Positions 26,577 to 35,250 of a DNA stretch of 64,000 nt are shown piece after piece (the stretch's first letter is position 1; every line of letters starts with the position of its first letter). The notes under the pieces are model-generated. The model was not told where the DNA came from and did not search any database. It saw only the letters and a list, made by a program, of their open reading frames with translations. Position numbers and translations under genes: made by a program. Origin of the DNA: CAZCAC01 sp964496575 (GTDB taxonomy: Bacteria; Planctomycetota; UBA1135; GCA-002686595); NCBI GenBank assembly GCA_964496575.1, contig CAZCAC010000036.1:1-64000 (forward strand), given 5' to 3'.

Positions 26577-29543
26577 ATGCTGGCCATCCTGGTCACCCTG
26601 GCCCTGGCGGTTCCCGCGGCTGAAGAAGCCGACTGGATCGATCTGTTCCTCGAAGGGAGCCGCGCACTCGAGCAGGGCGAGCTCACCAGGGCCCAGCGCG
26701 CGCTGGAGCGGGCGCTCGTGCTGCAGCCCCGGCACGCGCCCACCGCCTGGCAGCTCGCCGGAGCGATGGCGCGAGCCGGAGACACCGCCGGCGCGCTCGA
26801 CCGGCTCGAGTCCGTCGTGGCCTGGGGCGGCGGCGAAGCGGCGCTGCTGCTGTGGGATCCCGACCTCGCTTCGCTACGAGCGGAGGCTCGCTTCGGTACG
26901 CTGCTCGAGGAGCTGAGAGATCGGGAGCGAGAAGAACCGCGACCCGAGCACCTCGTCGCCGAGCTCGCCTCGAGGATCGCCGGGCACGAGCTGTCGGCCT
27001 CGCCGCGAGCGGAGGTCGTCGCCCTCCAGAGGGGCTGGGATACGTTCCTGTTCGATCTGCGCGGGAACGAGCTCCTCGCCGTACTCGACCGGCCGAACGA
27101 GCACCCGCGCGACGTCTCGCTCAGCCCCGACGGGCGCTGGGCGGTGACCACCGGCTCCATGGAATGGAGTGGCTCGCGGACTCACTACATGCGCGTCTTC
27201 GACGCGGTCACCGGGGACCTCGTGACCGAGCTGGAGCCGGCGGGGTGGCTGGCCAGCACGGTCTTCAGCCGGAGCGGGAACCGGATGCTGGCCTTCACCT
27301 CCAGCGGGCCGATGCAGGTGTGGGAGACGAATGACTGGACCCTGCTGGGCAAGGTCAAGACGGGGCGAAGGACCTTCAGCTTCTCCCCCGACGGAACGCG
27401 CGTCCTGTACGTCTCTCCCCAGGACAAGAAGCACAGCGACGTCGTGTTCTGGGACGTCGACGAGCAGCGCGCCTTTCGCCGGCACGAAGATCTCGAGTCA
27501 CCGTGGGCTCAGCCGGACTTCTCCGCGGACGGCGAGCTGGCTCTGGCCAAGGCGTTCTACCGGGTGCACGTCTACGACGCGGAGGACGGCCGGGAGCTCT
27601 GCCAGATCGAAGCCGAGGGTGGCCACTTCCGAGAGGCGCGCTTCCTCGGTGCTACCGGAGAGGTGGTCACCCTCGACGAGGAACTGCAACTGACCGTCTG
27701 GAACGCGCGCAGCGGTCAGCGATCGAGGAGCTTTCGAGCCACCGGTTTCTCGGAGGAGCTGTATCCCGGGTACCGCCTCGAGTCCTCTCCGGACGGAAGC
27801 CAGGTCCTGGTGGCGGAGTGGGGCAGCTCGCTGCAGGTCTTCGACGCGGCGACCGACGAGCGGTCGTGGGCCGCGGAGCGCTCGCGGATGGACGACCTCC
27901 TGGAGGCCCATTTCACGCCCGACGGTTCCCGGATTCTGGTCGCCCGCTACTTCCGCCCGAGTGAGGTGCGCGACGCGAGGAGCGGTGAAGTGCTGGCGAC
28001 GCTACCCGACCCCAGATCGAGGAGTTTCGCCCACGTCCATCCGAGACGCGAAGAGCTGTGGATCGGCCGAGAGGAGGGCTCACTCCTGCGGATCGACGCC
28101 GTGCACGGCCGCGAGCTCGATCGCTTTCAGCCCGGAAACGCGCCGGTGCGCGAGCTGTGCTTCACGCCGAAGGGAGAACGGCTGGCCACGATCGACCTCG
28201 ACGGCGTGCTGCGCCTGATCGATACGAAGAGCGGCGAGGTGCTGACCCGGATCCCGGGGGCCGCCAGCTCCGGGCCCGATTCTCCGCCCCCTCACCTCGA
28301 GTACGCGGCCGACGGTTCGGCGTTCCTGATCGGCGCCACCCGGGAGACAGTCCGTATTCACGACGCGGCCGACGGAGCGCTGCGTTGCGAGATCGAGGTC
28401 GGGCAGGATCTCCAGGCGATCAGCTGGCGCGGGGACGGCGGCCTGCTCGCCACAGATGCCCCTGAGGGGCGAGTCCGGCTCTTCGACACGCGCACGGGTG
28501 AGCCCGTCGAGTCCGGGATCGACATCGAGGCCGAGGTCACGGCGCTCGCGTTCGAGCCGCGTGGCGATCGACTGTGGGTGGGAGACGACGCGTCGACGGT
28601 ACACGTCCTCGACGTCGCGGAGGGGACCCTGATCCGCACGCTCGACCTGCAGGACCTGGACTCCTTCGGCACGGTCGAGGTGGGTAGCATCACCTTTCGC
28701 GAGAAGGACGAGCTGGCGATCACCGCGTCGATCGGTTTCGGCGGGGTCGCGGCCTGGGATCCGCCGAGTGGTGAGCGGGTCTGGGCCTACACGTATCCGT
28801 TCGGCAACGAGTCGCCGCTGTTCAGCGCCTTCGGCCGGAGCGGAGAGCGCGTCTACGTGTGGGGACAGGGTCCGGCCACCTCGCGCATCGTGAGCGACGT
28901 CGATGGAAGCACGCTCCTCGACCTCTCGACGAAGGAGCTCCACGCGTTGTTGCCGCTGGCGGACGAGCGACGACTCGCCGCACTCGGTCCCGAGGGATTG
29001 GAGGTGATCGAGACCGAGAGCGGCGAGCGCCGCTGGGTGCGAACCGAGGTGAAGGGGGGTGGCTGGCTACTGACCGCCCCGACGCGTCACGTCGACGGCA
29101 CGCGGGAGGCACTCGAGCAGCTGCACCTCGTGTTGCCCGAGCGCTCCTGCCCGCTCGACGCACTGGCGGCGGCGCTGCTCGATCCGAAGCGAGTCCGCGC
29201 GGGGGCGGAAGGAGTCGATCTCGCGCCGGCGCGGATCCCGGCGATGCCGGAGCTCGACTGGGTCTCGCACCAGCCACGCGTCGTACGGCTGGGCGAGGAC
29301 CAGGAGCCGCCGGAGGTGACGCTCGTCGCCCGCTGCTCCGAAGGCGTCTCCGGCTTCGAGCTCTCGCGGGACGGCGAGCGCCAGCGTCTGAGCGGGGAGG
29401 CGGTCTCCCCCACCGAACGCCGCTTGACCTTCCAGCTCGCTCGTCCCGCGGGCGGAGATTCGATCGACTACCGCTGGCGATCGGTCGGTACGAAGGGGGT
29501 CATGAGCCGCGCGCTGCACCTGACCGTCGAGCTCGAGCGATAG
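26577..29543 (+). CDS. Large WD40-like beta-propeller protein with N-terminal TPR (paralog 3)
   Basis: The start ATG 26577 follows CCGAGGAGG and aligns with the starts of paralogs 1 and 2. In addition, a shared upstream block (GTTCGAGGTCCCGAGGAG) precedes it. The 988-residue protein has a short hydrophobic leader, a TPR-like unit at ~15-110 (FLEGSRALEQGELTRAQRALERAL), a long propeller region, and the conserved C-terminal domain ending ALHLTVELER. It retains Trp (GGGWLL) where paralog 2 has TAG. No catalytic motif is seen. It is convergent with the toroid protein that follows. Confidence 0.85.
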   Translation: MLAILVTLALAVPAAEEADWIDLFLEGSRALEQGELTRAQRALERALVLQPRHAPTAWQLAGAMARAGDTAGALDRLESVVAWGGGEAALLLWDPDLASLRAEARFGTLLEELRDREREEPRPEHLVAELASRIAGHELSASPRAEVVALQRGWDTFLFDLRGNELLAVLDRPNEHPRDVSLSPDGRWAVTTGSMEWSGSRTHYMRVFDAVTGDLVTELEPAGWLASTVFSRSGNRMLAFTSSGPMQVWETNDWTLLGKVKTGRRTFSFSPDGTRVLYVSPQDKKHSDVVFWDVDEQRAFRRHEDLESPWAQPDFSADGELALAKAFYRVHVYDAEDGRELCQIEAEGGHFREARFLGATGEVVTLDEELQLTVWNARSGQRSRSFRATGFSEELYPGYRLESSPDGSQVLVAEWGSSLQVFDAATDERSWAAERSRMDDLLEAHFTPDGSRILVARYFRPSEVRDARSGEVLATLPDPRSRSFAHVHPRREELWIGREEGSLLRIDAVHGRELDRFQPGNAPVRELCFTPKGERLATIDLDGVLRLIDTKSGEVLTRIPGAASSGPDSPPPHLEYAADGSAFLIGATRETVRIHDAADGALRCEIEVGQDLQAISWRGDGGLLATDAPEGRVRLFDTRTGEPVESGIDIEAEVTALAFEPRGDRLWVGDDASTVHVLDVAEGTLIRTLDLQDLDSFGTVEVGSITFREKDELAITASIGFGGVAAWDPPSGERVWAYTYPFGNESPLFSAFGRSGERVYVWGQGPATSRIVSDVDGSTLLDLSTKELHALLPLADERRLAALGPEGLEVIETESGERRWVRTEVKGGGWLLTAPTRHVDGTREALEQLHLVLPERSCPLDALAAALLDPKRVRAGAEGVDLAPARIPAMPELDWVSHQPRVVRLGEDQEPPEVTLVARCSEGVSGFELSRDGERQRLSGEAVSPTERRLTFQLARPAGGDSIDYRWRSVGTKGVMSRALHLTVELER

Positions 29544-29588
29544 GGTCGAATCGGGTTCCCTCTCGACATCGCCGGCCCGAACGCCGAC

Positions 29589-31496
29589 TCACTCCCCGAA
29601 CAGCTCGACTTCGCCAAGGCCCGTCACCTTCGCCGCCTCCATCTCGCCCAGGCTCAGCTCGAGCAGCTCGATGGTCACGCGCTTGACCTTCTTCACCTCG
29701 GGCAGAACCAGCCGGGCGGGCTCGCGCGGGTCCTCCGGGACGTCCAGCGTGTAGCGGTCCTTCCCGTTGATCTTGATCGCGAGCTTCGCGGGGCGCGCGA
29801 GCACGCCGTCTCGCAAGGTGGGCAGGCGCGCGCCGTGGATCAGGATCTCCTCGACCGGTTGCGCCTTGCGGTAGCTGATGCTCAGGTCGGGCGTGTCGTC
29901 CCCGGGCTTGGTCAGCCAGGGAGTCTGCGCCCGACCATCGATCGCGGACTCGGGGCCGTACTCGCCGACGGGCAGCTCGGCGGGCTTCTTCAACTGTGAG
30001 GAGGCACGCGCCGAGGGTTTCGCGGCCAGGGCGAGGTTGGGGCGGGCGGGCAGCGGCCCCGCCGTCCACGCCGGCAGAGCCTCCTTCGTCTCCACCTCGA
30101 GCGGTGCGGACTCCAGGGCCACGAGCTCGGCCGGCACGCCATCCGCGGTGGGCGGCGGGAGTACCCACACACGAGCGGTGACCTCGTGCTCGCCCACCTC
30201 CGGCAGGAAGACCCGCGCGTTGAACCCCGCCTTGCCCGCCGGCCGGGACTCGTCGCCGAGGACGACGGCCAGCCGCCGACCGTCGAGCAGGTAGTCGACT
30301 CGCTCGACGCGCGGTCCGCGGGTCTCCTCGCCCGGCCAGAGAACGCGCGCTCCCACCCTCGGCGAGAAGCGGTCGATCCAGAGGTGAACCGAGCCGTCCG
30401 CCGGATCCTCGGGATCGCCGGGGCGCTGGCCGGTGCCGAGCAACACGTCGTGCTTCTCCAAGAGCTCGACCAGCTTCTTGCGATCGACCTGGGCCTGACC
30501 GCCGGACGCGGGCACCCGACGTCCGACCGGTTCGGGAGACGTCGCGCGCTTGAGAAACAGCAGCGCGAACGAGGTCTCCGACAGGTCGGTGCCGCCCTTC
30601 CAGGAGCCCTCCTCGTCCTGCTGCTCGAGCAGGAGCCGCGCGCCCTCGTCGTACCAGTGGTTCTCGCCGAGCCAGTCGATGCCGGTCAGGCCGCCCATCC
30701 GCTCGAGCCCGTAGAGGTAGTAGTAGTGCCACGCTCCCGCGCGGGGATTGTCGTCGACCCGGAAGTGCTGCTCGAGCCACTCGAGCCCGCGTCGCTCCGA
30801 GTCCTCGATCCGCTTCGCCAGCTCCTCGTCGAGCGCGTCCGCCCGGCGGAGCTCGAGCTCGCAGATCGCCAGCGTCCCCACCCCGGCCGCCGTCATCGAG
30901 CCCGTCGGGCTGGTCCCCGGCGCGATGTAGCTGAAGCCACCCGCTTCGCCCTGGTAGGTGAAGAGAACCTCGGCCAGCCCGGTCCAGACCTCGGCCGGAA
31001 CCTCCACGCCGACGCGCGCCGCCTTCCACAAACCCAGCGCCGCGTACTGCGTGTTCGACAGATCGATCGCCGGCCCGTTGGGATAGCCCCAGTCCCCCTC
31101 GTCCCGTTGCCAGCCGATCAGCTGGCCGGCCAGCTCGCGAATCCAGGGGTGGTGCCTGAGCGGCGCGTGCGCGCTCAGCGCGAGGATCGTGCAGGTGACG
31201 TCGTAGGTCTTCTCGATCGTCTCCGTGGACAGACCGAGCAGCAGCCGCTCCACCGCCGGATCGTCCTTCGCCGCGCCCGAGGCGAGCATCGCGTACAGGA
31301 CCAGCGCCCGCATCCCGACCTCCTCGCGCTCCCGGGTGCGCCGCTTCCCGCGTTTGTCCGGCACGAAACGCTCGACGAGGTACGCGCAGCCTCGGTCCAG
31401 CGCGTCGTGGATCGCCTCCTGGGAGGGCTTCTGCGCCTCGAGCGGGGCGACGAGCGCCAGGGGAAAGAGGCAGGAGAGCAGGTACTTGATTCGCAT
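29589..31496 (-). CDS. Secreted prenyltransferase/squalene-oxidase-repeat (alpha/alpha toroid) protein
   Basis: This 635-residue protein has a signal peptide (MRIKYLLSCLFPLALVAPLEAQ). Residues ~30-320 contain the repeated helical pattern of terpenoid-cyclase/prenyltransferase toroids: GxWGYPNG, GGFSYIAPG, GAWHYYYLYGLERMG, and GSWKGGTDLSETSFALLFLKRAT. The cyclase DxDD motif is not evident, so enzymatic terpene cyclisation is unlikely. Such proteins are abundant and uncharacterised in Planctomycetota. The remaining ~300 residues form beta-rich domains, one resembling a discoidin/F5-8-type fold (ESAIDGRAQTPWLTKPGDD). The role is unknown; extracellular location is inferred. Confidence 0.82.
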   Translation of the reverse strand: MRIKYLLSCLFPLALVAPLEAQKPSQEAIHDALDRGCAYLVERFVPDKRGKRRTREREEVGMRALVLYAMLASGAAKDDPAVERLLLGLSTETIEKTYDVTCTILALSAHAPLRHHPWIRELAGQLIGWQRDEGDWGYPNGPAIDLSNTQYAALGLWKAARVGVEVPAEVWTGLAEVLFTYQGEAGGFSYIAPGTSPTGSMTAAGVGTLAICELELRRADALDEELAKRIEDSERRGLEWLEQHFRVDDNPRAGAWHYYYLYGLERMGGLTGIDWLGENHWYDEGARLLLEQQDEEGSWKGGTDLSETSFALLFLKRATSPEPVGRRVPASGGQAQVDRKKLVELLEKHDVLLGTGQRPGDPEDPADGSVHLWIDRFSPRVGARVLWPGEETRGPRVERVDYLLDGRRLAVVLGDESRPAGKAGFNARVFLPEVGEHEVTARVWVLPPPTADGVPAELVALESAPLEVETKEALPAWTAGPLPARPNLALAAKPSARASSQLKKPAELPVGEYGPESAIDGRAQTPWLTKPGDDTPDLSISYRKAQPVEEILIHGARLPTLRDGVLARPAKLAIKINGKDRYTLDVPEDPREPARLVLPEVKKVKRVTIELLELSLGEMEAAKVTGLGEVELFGE

Positions 31497-31679
31497 GGGG
31501 TCGGTTCCGATCGACGGGGCAGGATCTCGCCGGTACGGATCCTACCCGATACGGGGTCCGTAGGATGGCGCGGCATTCTCCCGGCTCCTGTATCGTTGCC
31601 CGGGGTGGGCCGATGAGTACTGATCGATGGACGCCGGATCCCCGGAGACGGCCGGCGCTTTCATGCACCCTCGGAGACC

Positions 31680-34586
31680 GTGATGAGCAACCCCCAGCTG
31701 GCCGTTGTCCCGCTTCTCGTCCTGTCGCTCGGTGCCGCCGCGCAGGAGTCCCCACCTCCCGTGGTCGAGCTCCGCGCGGACGTGGGAGAGGGTCCCCTCC
31801 TCTTCTACTCGCAGCTCGGCGGCGAATGCTACGTGCTCGATGTGGAGCGGGGCGGGGAGCCGCAGCTCGTCGGGAAAGAGCTCACTCCGACGTCGATCGC
31901 CCGGGTGGGGCCCGGGCAGATCGTGGGCACGGGGCCGCACGAATCCAGGCTCTTCCTCGCCGATCTCGAGCGCGGCGAGGTCCAGGTGCTGGCCACGGGC
32001 GACGTCGACCTGCTCGACGTCGACGGGTCGAGGTTCTTCTACCTGGAGCATCTACGGACCCGGGGAGTCGGAGGATACGAGCTCGAGGAGTCGAGCGAGC
32101 CCGGCGAAGCGCGGGTGAAGTCCTACGGCCAGACGAGCGCGCTCCTGTACACGATGGACGCCCGCGAGGACGAGCAACCGACGCTGCTCTGCAACGATCA
32201 CCTCGAGCGGGTGCTCGCCATCGACAAGGGCTCGATCTGGGCCGTCGTCGAGGGAGCGCCGCGAGAGCTGTGGCGACTGGCGAAGGACCCCGAGGATCCC
32301 GGGGAGCGGATCATCGAGTTCCGCGACGAGTGGATCGCCCCGCAGACGGTCGCGGACTTCTCGCCGGGACACCACTACCTCGCGCTCGGCGTGATGCACC
32401 GCGAGAGGATCTTCTCGACGCGGGACCTGGTGGTGGTCGACCTCGATCAGGGGGGCATCGTCTTCGAGGAGGAGCGAATCCCTAGCGGCTCGAGCCTCGG
32501 GTCGTCCTGGGGCTGTGCGCTCCCGCTGCGATTCCGCTGGGTGGACGGAGAGACGCTGGAGATCGTCGTCTGGCAGAGGGAGGGATCCATGCCGCGGTTC
32601 GACGAGTCCGGAATGGTGGCGACGCTCTTCACGCTGCCCACCGGAGAGTCGTCCAGCATCCCGGTACCCGACGAGTCGCCGGTCTTCCACGGGCGGGTGT
32701 CCTTCGGGGTCCCGGACGATGACCGGCGGCGCCAGGGATTCTTCGACCTCGAGTGGGGCAAGGCCTGGTTCACCGGAGAGGAAGCGCTCGCCGGAAGCGT
32801 CTTCACCGAGGACGACGAGTTCAGCGGGAGAATGTTCCTGTCGCCGGACGGGCGCTGGCTGACCTACACGAGCCCGCACTTCGGTGGCCCATTGAACCTG
32901 CTCGACGGGAAGACGAAGACGAAGCGCGTGCTCCTGGCCGGGGGCTGCGACGACCTCGTCTGGGTCGACGCCTGGTCCCTGCCCGACGTGCTCGTCACCA
33001 TCGACGGGCCCCGGGCGCTGGAGAAGAACCTCGGCAGCCACGTCGAGATCACAGGAATCCTGCGCGATGGACGCTTCGGTCCGATCCTCGACGTCGACGG
33101 AGCTGAGGTACACCTCGGCCCGGACCGTGCACACCCGGCGAGCCTCTGCGGGTGCGAGCTTCGGGCTCGCGGCGAGCTGTTCCGGCGAGTCGATCCGAAT
33201 CCGTTGAGAGCGTTCGACTGGGGGATCTGCGTGGGACACAGCGACACCTACCTCGTCCTGGAGGACGCGAGAATCATCCCTCCAGAGGGCTGGGTCGACC
33301 TCGAGCAGCTGGAGGAGCTGGCCGCCGAATCCGCCGCTGGCCACTACCAGGCCCGCGGCTACGTGAAGGCTCGATATCGCCAGGCGCCGGAGCGGCCAGG
33401 CGAGCACCCCGGCGACGAGGTCTGGCAGTCCGCCCGCGTGGTCTGGGCCCCCGTGTCCTCTCGTGAACACCCGTCCGCGATCGAGCTGTGCGGCCGCGTG
33501 CTCTGGCAGGACGCGCTCGGCCGCTGGCGGCCCGTCGACTGGTTCCAGGACATCCGCGTGCTCTGCGCCAAGAACCCCGGGGACCGGCTCGACTGGAGCG
33601 GCGGCCACGCCTCCGACGACACCTACCGGCAGGAGACGACATTGCGGCGCGACGGCAGCTTCACCATCGGGGTCTTCTCGGGGAAGCTGCGCTTGTGCGC
33701 CGGCGCGTTGCGATCTTTCCAGGTCGGCGTGGTTCCCGCCCGGATGAGCGGTACGGAGGTCACGTTCCTCGACGCCGACCCGGTCCTCGCCGGCAGCGTG
33801 GCCGAGCTCACGATCCGGGGACCGGAGCTCCTGAGCGAGACGCTGATGCGCATCAACGCCGCGCCGGGAGTCAACGCGGATACGTTCCAGAGCGACGCGC
33901 TGGTCCGCGCCGTGAACCACCTGCACGGCCTGGGGAAGGAGCGCGCGCTCGCCGCGCTGGAGGAGTTCATCGAGCGTGCCGATCTCCACTACCTGTCTGG
34001 GTTGATCCCGCGCGATCCCTCGCGCATCGACACCGCCGACGACAACTGCGTGTTCCTGATCGTGCGATTGCTCTTCGAGCCGGAGGGGACGCTCACGGAG
34101 CAGTCGAAGAAGGCGCTTCCGTACCCGGAGGTGGGCCTCGGACAACCGCAGCCGGTGACCTCGAAGGAGGAACACGCGAGGTGGCCGAGGTTCCCTCTCA
34201 CCCTGGTGGACGACGTGCCCGTGCTGATCGTCGACGACTACGCGATCGGGGGGATCCGCCAGAAGCCGATCGTGCACGTGCGCTGGGCACGGGAGTACGG
34301 AAAGCTGAGGGCGGAGCCGCTGCGACCGAGCACCGATCCCGTCTCGGCGGTCGAGCAGGTGCTCGGCCGACTGGTCGATCCGACGCGAGACGACTCGTTG
34401 GACCGGCAGTTCGAGAGCCTGCTACGCCGGCAGGTGCGGGCGACGATCGGGGATCTCGTCGCTCCGGGGCAGAAAAGGGCCCGCGGCCGAGAGCTGGACC
34501 GCTGGTGGGCAGCGGCGCGGGAGCTCTCCGAGGATGGGAGGATCCTCTGGGATGTGAAGCGGCAGCGGTTCGTGCTGGAGGAGTGA
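31680..34586 (+). CDS. Large secreted protein of unknown function with propeller-like N-terminal region
   Basis: The start is GTG 31680 or ATG 31683, with a signal peptide ending GAAAQ. The 968-residue product shows strand-rich blades in its first ~430 residues (FFYLEHLRTRG, LSPDGRWLTYTSPHFGGPLNLLDG) reminiscent of a beta-propeller. An unassigned middle follows, with several Cys (LCGCELRARG, RVLCAKNPG). The C-terminal ~250 residues include helical segments (EALHYLSGLIPRDPSR-type, VEQVLGRLVDPTRDD). I do not recognise a family. It is divergent from the toroid protein, with a 183-bp gap that must hold both promoters. Confidence 0.75.
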   Translation: MMSNPQLAVVPLLVLSLGAAAQESPPPVVELRADVGEGPLLFYSQLGGECYVLDVERGGEPQLVGKELTPTSIARVGPGQIVGTGPHESRLFLADLERGEVQVLATGDVDLLDVDGSRFFYLEHLRTRGVGGYELEESSEPGEARVKSYGQTSALLYTMDAREDEQPTLLCNDHLERVLAIDKGSIWAVVEGAPRELWRLAKDPEDPGERIIEFRDEWIAPQTVADFSPGHHYLALGVMHRERIFSTRDLVVVDLDQGGIVFEEERIPSGSSLGSSWGCALPLRFRWVDGETLEIVVWQREGSMPRFDESGMVATLFTLPTGESSSIPVPDESPVFHGRVSFGVPDDDRRRQGFFDLEWGKAWFTGEEALAGSVFTEDDEFSGRMFLSPDGRWLTYTSPHFGGPLNLLDGKTKTKRVLLAGGCDDLVWVDAWSLPDVLVTIDGPRALEKNLGSHVEITGILRDGRFGPILDVDGAEVHLGPDRAHPASLCGCELRARGELFRRVDPNPLRAFDWGICVGHSDTYLVLEDARIIPPEGWVDLEQLEELAAESAAGHYQARGYVKARYRQAPERPGEHPGDEVWQSARVVWAPVSSREHPSAIELCGRVLWQDALGRWRPVDWFQDIRVLCAKNPGDRLDWSGGHASDDTYRQETTLRRDGSFTIGVFSGKLRLCAGALRSFQVGVVPARMSGTEVTFLDADPVLAGSVAELTIRGPELLSETLMRINAAPGVNADTFQSDALVRAVNHLHGLGKERALAALEEFIERADLHYLSGLIPRDPSRIDTADDNCVFLIVRLLFEPEGTLTEQSKKALPYPEVGLGQPQPVTSKEEHARWPRFPLTLVDDVPVLIVDDYAIGGIRQKPIVHVRWAREYGKLRAEPLRPSTDPVSAVEQVLGRLVDPTRDDSLDRQFESLLRRQVRATIGDLVAPGQKRARGRELDRWWAAARELSEDGRILWDVKRQRFVLEE

Positions 34587-34598
34587 CGCGGTTGCCCA

Positions 34599-35225
34599 CT
34601 ACCCGACGAACGCCCCCGCGACCCACAACGCCGCGCAACCGCTCACCGTCGCCGCCAGCACACCACGCGGATGGCGACCCGCCGCCCGTACCAGCTCGTG
34701 GCCGATCCACAGCCCTAGCGGCACCGCGAACAGCGCCGCCAGCGTCGCTTGCCCACCCGAGTAGAAGGTGTGCTCGCCCACGCGACCGATCCCGCCCTCC
34801 GGCCAGGAGCGGAACTCGAAGATCCAGACCATCGACGAGGCGAAGAGGAACGCGCTCAGCGGTGCGCTCACGGCGCCGGTCAGCACCCCGCGGAACCAGC
34901 TCAGCCGATCGCCGCGGAACAGAAGCGTCGCCGTCAGGTCGAACGACGCACCGAGCAGCGCGATTCCCGCCAGGTGGCAGTGGAACGGCGCCGCGTTCAC
35001 CGAGCGGAAGAGCACCGCGATCCCCGCGAGCGCCAGTGACGTGAACGGCAGGTTCAGCACCACGCGCGCCACCGCCATCAGGAGCAGCGCCGTCGCGGTC
35101 AGGCGGAGCGTATCGCCGCCCACGAGCTCGCTCATCCCCCACAGGGTTCCCAGGACCGCCAGTACGGCCAGGCGCCAGGGGGTGAATCGTCTCGGTTCCG
35201 TCTTCGTCTCGGTCGTCTCGTTCAT
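34599..35225 (-). CDS. Multi-spanning membrane protein, end of Hmc-like operon
   Basis: The ATG at 35225 gives 208 residues with about six hydrophobic helices (starting LAVLAVLGTLWGMSEL). It lies 25 bp downstream of the NrfD-cytochrome fusion on the same strand, so co-transcription is likely. No CxxCH or quinone-binding signature is seen. The opening WGxSE...G and general shape resemble small integral-membrane proteins found near redox operons, but I cannot name it. Confidence 0.7.
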   Translation of the reverse strand: MNETTETKTEPRRFTPWRLAVLAVLGTLWGMSELVGGDTLRLTATALLLMAVARVVLNLPFTSLALAGIAVLFRSVNAAPFHCHLAGIALLGASFDLTATLLFRGDRLSWFRGVLTGAVSAPLSAFLFASSMVWIFEFRSWPEGGIGRVGEHTFYSGGQATLAALFAVPLGLWIGHELVRAAGRHPRGVLAATVSGCAALWVAGAFVG

Positions 35226-35250
35226 GCGGGATCGCAGCGTGGGTTCGACG

